Below, in pieces: positions 1 to 11,700 of a DNA stretch of 64,000 nucleotides. The notes beneath the pieces were generated by a model. The model saw nothing but the letters and a program-made list of their open reading frames with translations, was not told the DNA's origin and searched no databases. Source of the DNA: Fasciolopsis buskii (lineage: Eukaryota > Platyhelminthes > Trematoda > Plagiorchiida > Fasciolidae); contig LUCM01006819.1 in the NCBI GenBank assembly GCA_008360955.1, positions 231,089-295,088 on the forward strand, in the 5' to 3' direction. Each line of letters opens with the position of its first letter. Within the stretch, counting starts at the first letter, position 1. The position numbers and the translations under genes were made by a program.

Positions 1-1640
1 CAGAGGCGAAGTTCCGATTGCCTGATTACCACCAGCGCCATTTCAACCTCGTGCTTTTCTAATTTCCATTCTTCTGATTTGCGTATCACGCAAGATTTCA
101 ACTTTCGCAATATGAATTCAACTTGATGTGGTGTGACGGCTTGCTGGTTTCATGACCATACAAACTGTATAGGATGACTTGTCCAAAGCAGAATATACAT
201 TGACGTCTCCAAATTTAATGGGCAGAGGCCTGACAAAGCAGTCTCCTGGTTCTTTCAATTTGGAAGTTGACTTGATTTGGCAACTCAGTCGGAAAAGTGA
301 ATGGAAGAATAATTGAATCAGGTCGATCGTCTTAGACCCAGCCACTCCTCGCTGCATTGCAGACAGGTTCCCGTTGGGACCAAAGCATTTGAATGGGAAT
401 CCTAACCGTTCCTCTCTTTCGAGGCTAAACAGCCTAGTAGTATTTGTGCAAAAAACCACAATAAATAGCATGAACACCAAATTCAATATTAATGAATAAA
501 TATCGAAGGCGAAATTCTTCTTGAAAATTCACATTTCAAGTCCAGATCCATGCAGTCTATTAATGCACGTCAATTCATCCTCGATTTAGCTCTAACACTC
601 CAATAGTTTATGTTCGTATCGTTCAGTAACATTTTAACTAGGCTATCCGTTTTTAAACTGCCCGTCGTGGCAATATGCATTTGTAAATCAAGCATTGTAA
701 GGCTAGTTGGACGGCTACGAGCAAATTTTCAAACTGGTTTTTATGTCACTCATCGATGGTAACAAATGGAACCTGTCAGGCCTCGTGGGAAGGATACACA
801 TACATCCTTATGTGCATCCGTGGAACAGTTATTTTATTGAACAAAATTACATAAGCATTACGAGATTTTAAAGAGAAAATAAAAATTCAATAGTAAACTG
901 ACAGTCTCGTTCACTCACGAGTGTTGTAATGTGGCGTCTAAATTGCTTCTTACACTCTGTCTCTCCTACTCCCGCTCGCACGCTCTCTCTGATTCGCTAT
1001 ACAATTCAGTCTTCGTGCTCAGGATATTGTCTATATTGGCTTGCGAGATATTGATCCACACGAAGTGTAAGTGATTGTGGCAACATATGACACTTTAATT
1101 TGTCTTTTTTTTATAACATTGACGCCATTTAACTAATTTTGTATACGCTTATAAGGCCAGTTGTAACCGCAGTCTATTCGGTAAACAACACAACACACCC
1201 CATATTCTGCTTCATGGGAACGTGCAAACATGAGTTGCGATGCCCTAGAATGTTTGATAGCATCTACTGTGCATGAGACAGGATGTACAAAAAAGAAGAA
1301 GGACGTAAACAAAATGATCACAATTTTTCAAAAATGTCAAATCGTGGACGTCCATTCTCATGCCACTTTCTTGAGACAAAGCATCGGTTCGACTGGACGT
1401 CCACACTCAGTGTGACTCCACTACTATCTGCCATTAGCCCGGGCTTATTGCAGTTTTCCGAGGCGCTAGCAAACCAAAGCCGAAAAGCAAGTTTTGGTTG
1501 CCACAGCTAACTCTTAGTGGAATTATGGATTAGGTTCAGTTTTTGATAATAATAATATGGCATTTGCGTCTTTTTTTACTGTGCGCGCAATCCGCAGTAG
1601 GCATCTGAACAACGTTAGTACAAGATGAATAACTGCATGC
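1..1640. other. noncoding DNA upstream of the arginase exons
   Basis: No exon, RNA gene or mobile element could be supported here. A pyrimidine-rich stretch lies at about 955-992. The stretch is probably intron or 5' flank of the arginase gene, because the first recognised exon (2898) starts in mid-protein. I looked for earlier arginase exons, including the Asp-Ala-His-x-Asp metal site, and found none that was convincing. Confidence 0.5.
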
Positions 1641-1644
1641 ACCA

Positions 1645-1990
1645 TATGATTCCAACTACTAACATTGACCAAATAGTCAAGACCGGCACCACGTTTTGTA
1701 AGCCTTCGTTGTCCTTAAGGTGCTTACAGAGGTCATCTATAGGTGGCAGTCCGTAGCTGCATTCCAGCAGCCCGTGGCCGTGAAAACTAGTGAATAGGGT
1801 CACCATGTGGTGAAGTTCACCAGACTGTTGATAGCCTGTTCGGTAACGTACTGTTTAAGGCGCTGAACTGGGATTCGTTCTTCTCAGGTTCCCGCCTCAT
1901 TTTTAGCGCGGTGGATGCCCACTATTGACGATTTTCTGGAGTACGGACATGAGTGACATCTTGTGCAGCATGGATAACGGAATATGGATT
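1645..1990 (+). repeat. old copy of a tRNA-related SINE-like repeat
   Basis: This stretch is collinear with the insertion at 58992-59364. Shared blocks include AAGCCTTCGTTGT, ATGTGGTGAAGTTCA, a degenerate tRNA A-box region near 1841-1860, a degenerate B-box near 1886-1896, GCGCGGTGGAT near 1907-1917 and a GTGCAGCATGG-like block. The divergence and small indels show that it is much older than the second copy, and no flanking duplication is visible. The ends are approximate. Confidence 0.6.
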
Positions 1991-2897
1991 GATCTCTTTC
2001 ATCACGAGTTACTCTCTTCCCCAAGTGACCAATGCCTCTGTGGCTTGAACGATGGCCAGACATTAGTTGCCGACTTATTTACATGCAAAATATTGCGGTG
2101 AATACATTCGGTAGAAGAAGAATTTCTCGAGGTCTAAAGATAAGAGATGGGTCTAATTTTCACATATTCCTGGTGGCTAGTTGCCAGTTGTATTTTCTGC
2201 CAGTGTTATGTTTGTAAACTCGTTGTGCAGCATGCCACTGAGGATTTGGGTACGCATTCAATAATATTATAAAGTGCAATTGTACTTAATTGATTTAATG
2301 GGGCAAATGCTTGGCGTTAGGTTGGACAAATGGACAAACCTGAAAACAAAAGGAACAAGGTTGGGTAGCTCATTGCTAAACACATGCAGCCAACGGAATA
2401 ACCAAGGTTCGTGTTCAGCGTTGCTTATCTGTATACCAAATGTGTTGACACCGTCACCCTGAAACACACTGAATACGTGGGGTGACTATCGTGCACATTA
2501 CCCGGAAATTTGGTTGACTAAATCTTGCTTATGGGAAGACATTCTACTAATATCATCACGTATAAGAAAGGAGACGAGGACGTGAATTCGGTTCGATATG
2601 ACATTTTGATGGCAAAATTCAGCATGCATGAAAAAAGCAAATGCAATATAACAATTATATTTTATTTCATCAAGCAGCAAGCGTATGTTTCTGAATGCAT
2701 GTAGACATTCAAAATATAGCTTGAGACTAAATTATGGGCACAAATTTCAATTTACTTCAGCGACATTTGCTAAGCAAACAAAATACCAATGAGAAACCAA
2801 GATTATGTGGACGATTGAGTTGTTTTTCATTTAAATCGGTATTGTACAGTTTCTAACCACGTTGCCCAAATTGTTTGCTAACTAACATGCATTCCAG
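1991..2897. other. probable arginase intron sequence
   Basis: No coding signal beyond short chance ORFs. It ends in the splice acceptor TTCCAG (2892-2897) directly before the first recognised arginase exon. Confidence 0.5.
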
Positions 2898-3002
2898 ATA
2901 TGACATGCGAAAGAATGGGATACAACATTTCACTATGACAGATATTGATCGAATGGGAATCGAAACGGTTATTCGGAAGGCCATCGAAGCAGTGAATCCG
3001 AG
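2898..3002 (+). CDS. ARG: arginase, internal exon (first of three recognised)
   Basis: This 105-nt exon follows acceptor ATTCCAG and ends at donor AG|GTGAGA. It reads in frame from its second base and encodes 34 complete residues plus two bases of an arginine codon completed at 8641. The peptide contains GIQHFTMTDIDRMGIETV, the arginase strand-helix segment that lies just before the second metal-binding cluster; mammalian arginases have the equivalent F-S-M-T-E-V-D-R-L-G. The entering phase needs two bases from an upstream exon that I could not find within 2.9 kb, so the N-terminal half, including the first manganese ligands, should lie outside the window. Arginase hydrolyses L-arginine to ornithine and urea. 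The assignment rests mainly on the joined reading with the next two exons. Confidence 0.85.
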
Positions 3003-6000
3003 GTGAGATCTCCTGGTCGTGATCATCCACGTTGGGTATTTATTATTTTGTTTCACTGGACCCATAATTCGCTCTCAGCGTCAACATTCTATTACCTTTT
3101 TGATCTCACCAGCCAGTCGGATACACATGCATGTTTGTACAAGCGCATGTATACATGCTTCACAGGCTCCGAGATTTTGCATTCTCGGTTTACGTAATAA
3201 TAGTAAAAGCACCATATATAAATGTTTAGAAAAGCAGACTAATTAGGAACATGTCTCACGTTGTTTTTGTACGTCACCTTGGGTTTGAATTTTTCCACTT
3301 TGGAAAATATCAAAAACGCAGAACAAAAATTATAACAGAAATAACACTGAAGTGCGTCCCACTTCGGCATTTCAATTTGGTTTCATTCGTTGTTATTTCT
3401 TATCTTTGGATCTGTGAAACAAAACTTTTACGTAATCAATTGATTAACAATGAACAGTTATTCCGAACTTGTTCCGTAATCCAGCTTTCATCTCTCAGGC
3501 GAAGCCATCCTTCAGGAAGAAGACAGAAAGTTCGAAAGTATTGAATTTTATTTTCATTTGTGTTTCACATACAGATTAGTTAGCAAATTTATCCGGAACC
3601 ATACGACTGGTTTTGCGGTTTCCGCTGCTCATCAGGTATCCATACTCCATACTTTCCTCCCCGACTGCCACTAGACCACTTGTTCCGCTGTTGAGTTATG
3701 TATGCTGCATAAACTAAATTTGTATTTAATCTCGGAATAGGAAGCGCAGGATAGTTCCTTTCGGTGGTGAGAGATTTCAATTTCGATTAAGTAGTGATGT
3801 TTTGACAGATCCAATGAAATTAATTTGCTGTGCTTATGGTCTTTCGTCCCGACAAATCCAGACGGCTGCATGGCATGTTCTAACTAACTGTTTTAAACTT
3901 GCTATTGTTGTATCCTCTAATGGCAGATTTAAACACGGCTTTAGAAATTCTTCATTGAATTTAGAGGTAGTCGATTTTATCATCGGCATCACATAGTAAA
4001 TTTGTAGTGTTGCTTGCAACGCAAGCAATCCGTTGAGTACCGAGGGACAAAGAACCGATAGTGTTGATCATACACGAAGCGAAATGATGCATTCACGCGT
4101 TATATTCCGCTGTCCATTCAGCCCATAAGAACAACTGCGAACTTCGTTCGGACCCGGGAGCTCAAAATCGGTGATTGATAGCGGTCAGCATGTTCGCAAC
4201 AGATAGTCCAGGATAGCGATCATAGTAGCCACTAGCAAATTTCTGGCAGGATATATTTCTCTTAATATCATGTGATATTTCTTGACCTTCGGTTAACTCT
4301 GTCAAGATTAGTGAATGAATAATTTACAAATGAAATAGAATGCTGTAGTTGACATTTCATTGTTTTCCATGTTTATTTCTCGGCTAGTTGACAGCCTGTG
4401 GATCATTTTTCGAGCCATTGTATACTGAATCGCTTCTGATAGTCGTCAGATTGAATAATTAAACTATCTAGATTGGAGCAAATCATAGAACATGGGGTAA
4501 TCAATGATGAACTAACGATGCAGTTGTTGGTTGTTTTCTATCATTTCTAACACTGAGCCGGAAATAAACCACCAGCATGGGCCATGCGGTTTTTACTGGC
4601 TGCACAACACAGCCATAGGTCGGAAGCACGAGTTGTCTGTCTTTTTTTGCTACGGGGTTGCATACCCTAATTTGTCTATTGGTCGTTCAAAGGAATCTAC
4701 GTTCCGATTTCGTATACTCTGTAATGCAGACGGGAGCACCTGAACTGGTGGTGAAAGAGAACCATTGTTTTTATCATTTATTGGGACGGATGGAACGGAG
4801 TTTACGGCGGATACCGGAAACATTGAAAATGATCGCGAAACAATTGGTAAATCATTTCTTGAATTGGGGTACGATCATGAGGTTAAGATAGTGGAACATA
4901 CTGTATGTGCAAGCGATGGTCAGTAGGTCCTTTAAACAAAGTTTCTTTTTTAAACAAAGTTCTGAAACAGCCTGCTGATTAACGAGATGACTAAGCTTGA
5001 ATGGCAAAAACAACAAGTACCGCAACTGACGAATGATGCCTTATCAGTGAAATGAGGAAGATTGATGCCTAGGTTGCTGCTGACATATTCACATAAACAA
5101 TACGCACTTGAATTGGGCAGAACAGTTTGTTCCTAGATTCAGCCTATGAGAGTGTGTAAGCCCAACTTCGATGGCCTTGTATGTATGTTCGTTTTCCTCT
5201 CGCTATATGGGGCTGAAGATCAGCACTCCGGCTTGTGGATTTGCTAAAATAAAATTAAGACAAATAGAGAATGGTTTGTGCAACGTACACAACGACCGAG
5301 CAGCTTGGGGAAAACTCACATTGATGTCCGGCCATTCACACAGCTGACTGAGTGTGATATTTGAATCGCCCATTAATGACTTATGTATTGAAATGAATTT
5401 AAAATAGCTTATACGGAGGCCGTTGTAAACCGTTTACTATCTGATTTAATAATAAATGTTGCACGATTACTTACAGTTCGTATTGCGCCACTATTACCAA
5501 ATAGGGAAGACAAAAGTCCTGCAGAAAGAAAAAGAAATGCTACACTTCGAATCACTTTCCAACATAATTTGCCGTTCAGGCAGGCTGTCCTGAGGAACAA
5601 ATAGGTGAAAGAACCATGATACAGCCCACACATATTTCTCGACAATATACTGAGCCAATCAAAAGCTTTGTTCTGCGCGTAATTCCACGCGTTTGCATTG
5701 ATCCGGAGTCTACAAAATACCAACGGGGATTCTCGACTATCGATGTGAAATTTATTCACACGGTACGACCGTGTGCCTGTTTCGGGACCGTTTTATTGTT
5801 GTATTTGTTATTACTCGGAACGTGCTTCTTTTAGGAATGACCATTCTCCATATTTCCAGTAAAATAGCCTTTTCAAAAAATAATTCCAAGCCCTTTATCA
5901 TACAGCTCAAGAAGCCTTAATTTTGTCTCGTAAACCGTCGATCGATCCTTTATTCAGTTTTCAAAACTGTGGTCGAGAAAAAACATGTCAGAAGTATACA

Positions 6001-8640
6001 AAACTTCATTAGTTGGTCAGAATATTGTCCACATTGATCTTCTTTGACTGATACTCAATATTCGATTGGTCTACCAGCTGCTTCACCCCACCGTTAAAGT
6101 TACATTTTCATGATGCATTTTCATTCAGCATAACGTCTGACGTGAGCACTCCGATTTTATCGAAGTTGTGTTAACCCTTGACTCAAGTGACAGAAATCGA
6201 TATCCCAATTCGATATTCAATAATCCCACAAATGGTCTCATTAACTATATCCCTTCACCTGTCGCAATGCTGACTATGAGCACCGGAAATTTTCCTAAAT
6301 TAAGGTTTCTAATTCTGTATCTTTCGAAGGCAGAGTTAACTTTTCAAGTCTCAGGCGATAAAGGCCGTTAGTGTTTCCTCTTGCTCCCTTTTGAGGAAAC
6401 TTTGAAAACTACAATGTTAAAAGTTTTCTCTTCAGTATTCACCTTTTAAAATAACTTCAGACTTTAATCAGATTGATTCAAATCCGGGAACCAAGGTGGT
6501 TATAGAAGAGAGAATGCTTTGCTAGCGTTCTTGTCACAAGTCTTGTAACAAGGGACCTACTTTTTCGTTCCCGAAGAATTGACTTGGCATTTTTAATATC
6601 CCCTGTAGATTTCCTCTCCTCATTTTATTCCAGAACATTATATTTCATCTTCGTCGTATTTAAAATGCCGAGTTTTTCTTTTTTCCTTCGTCTACTGCTA
6701 GTATTCCGGTAACGAAATCCACATATGTTTCTTTCCCTGAAATGATACTTTCTCGAAGAGGTGCATGTTCATACTGTCACAGGCTAGGTCGTCTTCTATT
6801 CAAGCATACGCAGGTGGGCTCATTACGGGGCAAGCACCAGTGATCCCCTCACGCGGCAAAGCCAACTCTTGGCTGTTGGCAAACTCCGCCCCTTCAGGCG
6901 AGTTGTCTCATAAGCACGTGCTACTCAGAGCAGATTATCTAAACCTAATTGGAACGACTCCGGCAAACATTAATGAGAGCCTATTGCAAATCGCACTCCA
7001 TGATACCAAAAACGTATTATCGCATTATATGTTTTTGCAGCTGACCAGACCACTATCACCGGGGTTATCAGATATCATGCTTCGTTGTTAAAAAACAAAT
7101 ATCTTTCTGCATTGCATAAAATCCTATCCATCATTCCAGGTTTGTATGCTTTAGTGTCCATATCAGCAGAATGGGGAAAATGTTGCTTTTCTCGCTACTC
7201 GAGCTTGTACTTTTGAGGTATTGACAGCCTTAATATCAGCGAATGGCCCATTTAGAAAAATGGAAACATTCACCGCATCTAACTACGCCGCAGTATTTCA
7301 AAAGGAACACTGCGTTAACAACAGCTGCGCATTTTAAGTCTTTTGGCTATTTGCCGTATCGTAGACCAGTGTTAGGGGTTCATTCGAATGTTGGCAATTA
7401 TTTGACTTCCCGGCTATCTTCTGAAACGCTAATTAAGTCCGTTTTATAGATCCATCCCGGAAGAGGTTGGGTGGGGTAGTCAAAAGCTAGACCAGTGAAC
7501 CACATTCTATCGATGACCACTGAAAATTTTGGATATACCTTTTTCCGAAGACAACTGTCTTTCTGATACGCACTGGAATGAAAACCATTTTGACGCATCA
7601 GTTGACCACTACAGACCAAAATCTGTAGGAGGTAAAAATGGAGAATCGCTTTATCTTATGTTTCACAATCAATTTCTACCCTCTGACCCTTGGTTACTCT
7701 ACAAATGGAGGTTCCTGATAACAGCGATCCATGTACTTTAGATGAGAGTTAACATGGTTACGAATGGGCTACAAAGAAGTGTAAATGCAACTAGCTATTT
7801 AGACCTTGGCTTTAGTAACCAAACTTGTATACACCTAGCCAGGTCAGAGTAGATAAGGGTTGTTTGACAGAGAACTGATGGCGTGAAAAAAAGCATGAAC
7901 GTGAACGTGGTTGTGGTGTAGCTTCTTATGGGCTTTGATGCTAAACTGGTCAGGACACGAACAGCCAGCTTTAGATGCTGGCAGACGAGGATAAAATCAG
8001 GAATCGCGGATGTCAGTGTTGTGTGGTTTGTCGATTCCGTATTTGCAAAGGTGGAAAATTGAAAGTGGCGTGGAAGAAACTCTTTCTTTGTACCTCTTGA
8101 TTCTCGAAGTTTCCGACAGCTCTGGTTGTATGCATCACAGATCACTCACCACTTGGAGTCTGAGCAAGTGACTACGGATGCCAAGGTAAATTGAGTATGA
8201 CCGGGAATCTTGTGTTGATAGATTTTTCTCACGGTCAGCTATCGTCAAAATCACATAGGACAACCAGGATTCCCATCTTGAGGATCAATTTATTAATGCA
8301 TTCATCTAACTTTTGGGAACTCTGTTTGCTCTGTACCTCTCGGGCGGCGTGTCCGGGTGTATGCGAAACTATTCCGACCTCCAGAGCTACTAATCTTCGA
8401 AAAGACTTATAATTATAGCCATGAGATCAGAACTGACATTGTTTTTTTGTTTGTCGAAAGAAAGAAAACTCATTTCGCTTGAATTAAGTTTCATCGAGCA
8501 TTGGCTGATCGGTATAAAAATGGTGAGATAGTCGTTATTTATCACGAGTTTATACAAAAATAATTGTTCAGATAAATCTGTTTATGCTGAAATAGCACTT
8601 TTCGTTCAGTCACTTCATAACTCACGCAAATTCCACTCAG
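3003..8640 (+). other. arginase intron (5.6 kb)
   Basis: GT-AG intron, donor GTGAGA at 3003 and acceptor CCACTCAG ending at 8640, splitting an AGG arginine codon after its second base. No mobile-element protein remnant or RNA gene was recognised inside. The longer ORFs on either strand (for example 5409-5759 minus and 6765-7091 plus) have no recognisable domain. Confidence 0.75.
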
Positions 8641-8777
8641 GCTGGAACGATCAATCCACCTAAGCCTTGATATCGATGTTATGGATCCCAGTCTGGCACC
8701 GAGTACTGGAACACCGGTTCCTGGAGGACTAACGCTTCGTGAAGGTCTACGAATCTGCGAGGAAGTTTATGCCACAG
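8641..8777 (+). CDS. ARG: arginase, exon with metal-binding motif
   Basis: This 137-nt exon lies between acceptor CACTCAG and donor G|GTAAAT. It encodes 45 full residues including [13 protein letters not shown] followed by [15 protein letters not shown]. This fits the third ureohydrolase (arginase family) signature: Ser-Leu-Asp-Ile-Asp, three residues, Pro, three residues, Pro-Ser, seven residues, Gly. The two aspartates of D-I-D are the conserved Mn2+ ligands. The downstream [14 protein letters not shown] is typical of arginase rather than agmatinase. A common arginase form is D-V-D-G-L-D-P; here the Gly-Leu pair is Val-Met, which is unusual but not a ligand change. The enzyme would be a manganese hydrolase of arginine; in helminths it can also limit host arginine for nitric oxide synthesis, which is general knowledge and not shown by this sequence. 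Confidence 0.93.
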
Positions 8778-11700
8778 GTAAATAGGCAATGATTGCTGAT
8801 TCGACTAACGGTGGTTGAATTATGCTTTTTCGTCATGCTACTGAAATTGTTGCTTTTTTACCGCACTCAAATTTCATTTCTAAAATCGCGGTTTATCAAA
8901 CGTGAAGAGAGTGCACTCTTGTTTTCAGTTTTCGATTTTACACTATGACAAAGAGAACAAAATATAGTTAGCAATTAGCTCCAAGTTAATAAGCTGAAGA
9001 ATTATACAGAGGTGGAAAAATTTCCATTGCGGCACTAAATCATGTCCCCTATTGTTTGCAGTCATCCGTTTAGAAGAAGCCATTGACTCCAGCTCGGTAA
9101 ATCGATCACATCTACACCGGTCAGTCCTCTGGCTAATGTTCTCTTCTTTTATGTCACGGGGTCAACTTACCGTCTCGATCGATTTTCCAACCATTACTGA
9201 CAACTCAGAACAGTGCGAAACGTAGCAGTCGTTCTGTTTGGATTAGCGAAACACGTACCACCTAACTTACTTTATTCCATTTAAAATCCTATCCTGTAGG
9301 TTGATCTCTGGCGCCCTTCGAAGCTGCAAAAAGTATCCCAACGTACCTAATATTGTAGTTTACAGAAGTGAGAAAATTTATTTGCCTCTTCATTCAGTAG
9401 CACAAAATTGTCCACATATTCTTAGTCGGACAGTCTCCTGTTTGAATAAACAACAACCTAGTTATTCTCAAATGGGAGAGAAAGAAGATAACTTAGACGA
9501 ACTCGGATGATTTATCGCCCAAAATGCAATCTTGGCTTCAGCCGTTCGCATGCAGATATCAGAAAATAAGGTGCATTTAGCCGAATTAGCCTTCAGTAAC
9601 AGGGAGCGAAAGCGAGCCGCACTATCGACTGAGTAGAGGATTACTTTCAGACCAGTAGAAAAAGGAGATGGTAAGCCTACGGAAGATGTGTCTGAAAATT
9701 TATCTCAGTGATCATCTGATCAATATAGCCTCTACCGGGTCTGATTTTCGTGCACACTACTTCCGCAAACACTAAATCATAGACAAGGAATAATGTTAGC
9801 CAGCTGTCTGTATAAGATGCTCATTAAATTATTTCCGGTGTAACTTCTCCAGGACGATTACTCATCGTCCTTGCACAATTAGTCTCCCAGACGAATCCTG
9901 AGGAATCTGGATCTTGTCCAGTTTGATCCCGATAGTTTTGTTAACCTTGACTTTGAGACTTCGTCACCGCTTTGCCACATCTGATCTATCCACCACATGC
10001 CATTCAGTAAAGTTTATCTCGCGGACAACCTCCACTAGTTATAGATGACCAGTATAAAGCTGTATTTATCAGCTTGCCGGCATACGCGAAAGACAAACGA
10101 ACCGACTGGACCCAGTAAAATATTCCCTATGTTATTCTACCCAAAAAGCTTCATCCAAGAATCCTCAAGGTGAACAACTGATCTGCCGGATTTCCAAATT
10201 ACCTCTTATGCAACTGATTTTCATTGTCAGAGATGGATGCTAATAGAGTCGATGTTAGTTTTATGGTAAAAGTTTGTGTTCGCCAGAAATAAACTGTGGT
10301 TGGAATAAATTTGTATGAAGCAACCGCCATTGTCGGTGTGATCATTTGCGACGGCAAATAAACCTCCCATGAGCCTTTCTTTTTGTGTTAAGTAAAAAAA
10401 ATGGGGCGGTAAAAGCATCAGAAGCAACCCCAGGTCCGTTTAATGCACACTTTAAAGTATCCGGAATAAATTTCTGCAGAATTTTTCTTTGGCTTCAAAA
10501 GGTTGCAGTTAACGGACGCACAGACATATACGGTGAAAAGACAGCAAAAGTCAGTCGACTGCTATTGGCAAGCACAAAACCACAAGAAGCAATTCTACCT
10601 AATCAACTATCAACTAGGATCTAATCTAGCAGCGTAGTACCGTTTCTCTCGCGCAGACCATTCCGGAAACCAATAAGACCACAAACACTTTAAAGCACCC
10701 GAAAAGCCCAAAATGAATTGAGAGAACGAAGTCATATTTGAGGTACGATGGGTTACTGGGAGATTGGAATCCTGATTGCGCGTTTCGGAAAGGCAGCAGA
10801 CGTCAATTCAAAGGCTTAAAGTAATCTAATGTTAAAGTATCGCCTTGCCCTAGTTGGCTCATTGTGTAAAAATTGAAAACAACCAATTATAGGGAACGCT
10901 GAGGCTCAAATAATTCTTGATCACACCGAAAAATGGACCTGTGAACCAGGGCTGGAACATTTGACTCAAAATTTAGACACTCCAATATACATCAAATGGA
11001 TACCGTTTCTTATCACCTAGAATTGGTCGTGTTTTGACATGGAATCTGTATCTTACACTCTTTGTCGACTTCTCCCAAACCGATCTAAAGGCGTGCAGTT
11101 ATACACAGAAGAGACCGCTCGGGTGATTTACATTTGTATATTAACGCTTTTCAAGGACGGTTGGATGGAAATCATAAGTGAATTTCGGATTGTTCACACC
11201 ACAATGTAATATTCTGACCAGGTCTACTATTTATTGTTGGAATTCATTGTTGCCATATGATAACATAGAGTTGCACCATGACTGCATTATGCATGGGGTT
11301 ATAAACCTAATCCCGGCAGCTCCAAAACTTTGGCATCGATCACCCTTGCTTCCGTAGATGATTTTCACAAAATGTTTGCTTTGTATCAGTTCTTGGATCA
11401 CTGTTATGAGCTCCAGAAGCAGATCACTGTGTCCCCCTACGTTAAAGCAACGTTTGCTCTCGTCGATAATTCTGCACCGTGGTATCCAGAACTAGGCAGC
11501 TATCATGAATCTGTCGCATCACTGTATTCCGAGGCAGATTAGAGCTAGTGTTCGGCTACTTTGTTTCCTTTGGTTTACGATGCGGTTCTAGATTCTCATC
11601 CATTTGTTGAGGATTACATGTAGAATACACTATCTGATCCAGCTACCGGTGGAGTTGAACTCCTCCTGTGGACTAGATATTTCGAACTGAATTGTGCTAA

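Noticed and set aside
1310..1510. VDVHSHATFL-like text resembling the arginase V-D-A-H-x-D metal site
   Set aside because: The second metal-binding Asp is missing, the frame stops soon after, and no splice sites fit the phase needed before 2898.
5409..5759. Minus-strand 116-codon ORF with strong acceptor-like tracts and a GTAAGT donor inside the arginase intron
   Set aside because: The acceptors and donor leave only very short exons in inconsistent frames and no known domain; a micro-exon gene cannot be supported from this alone.
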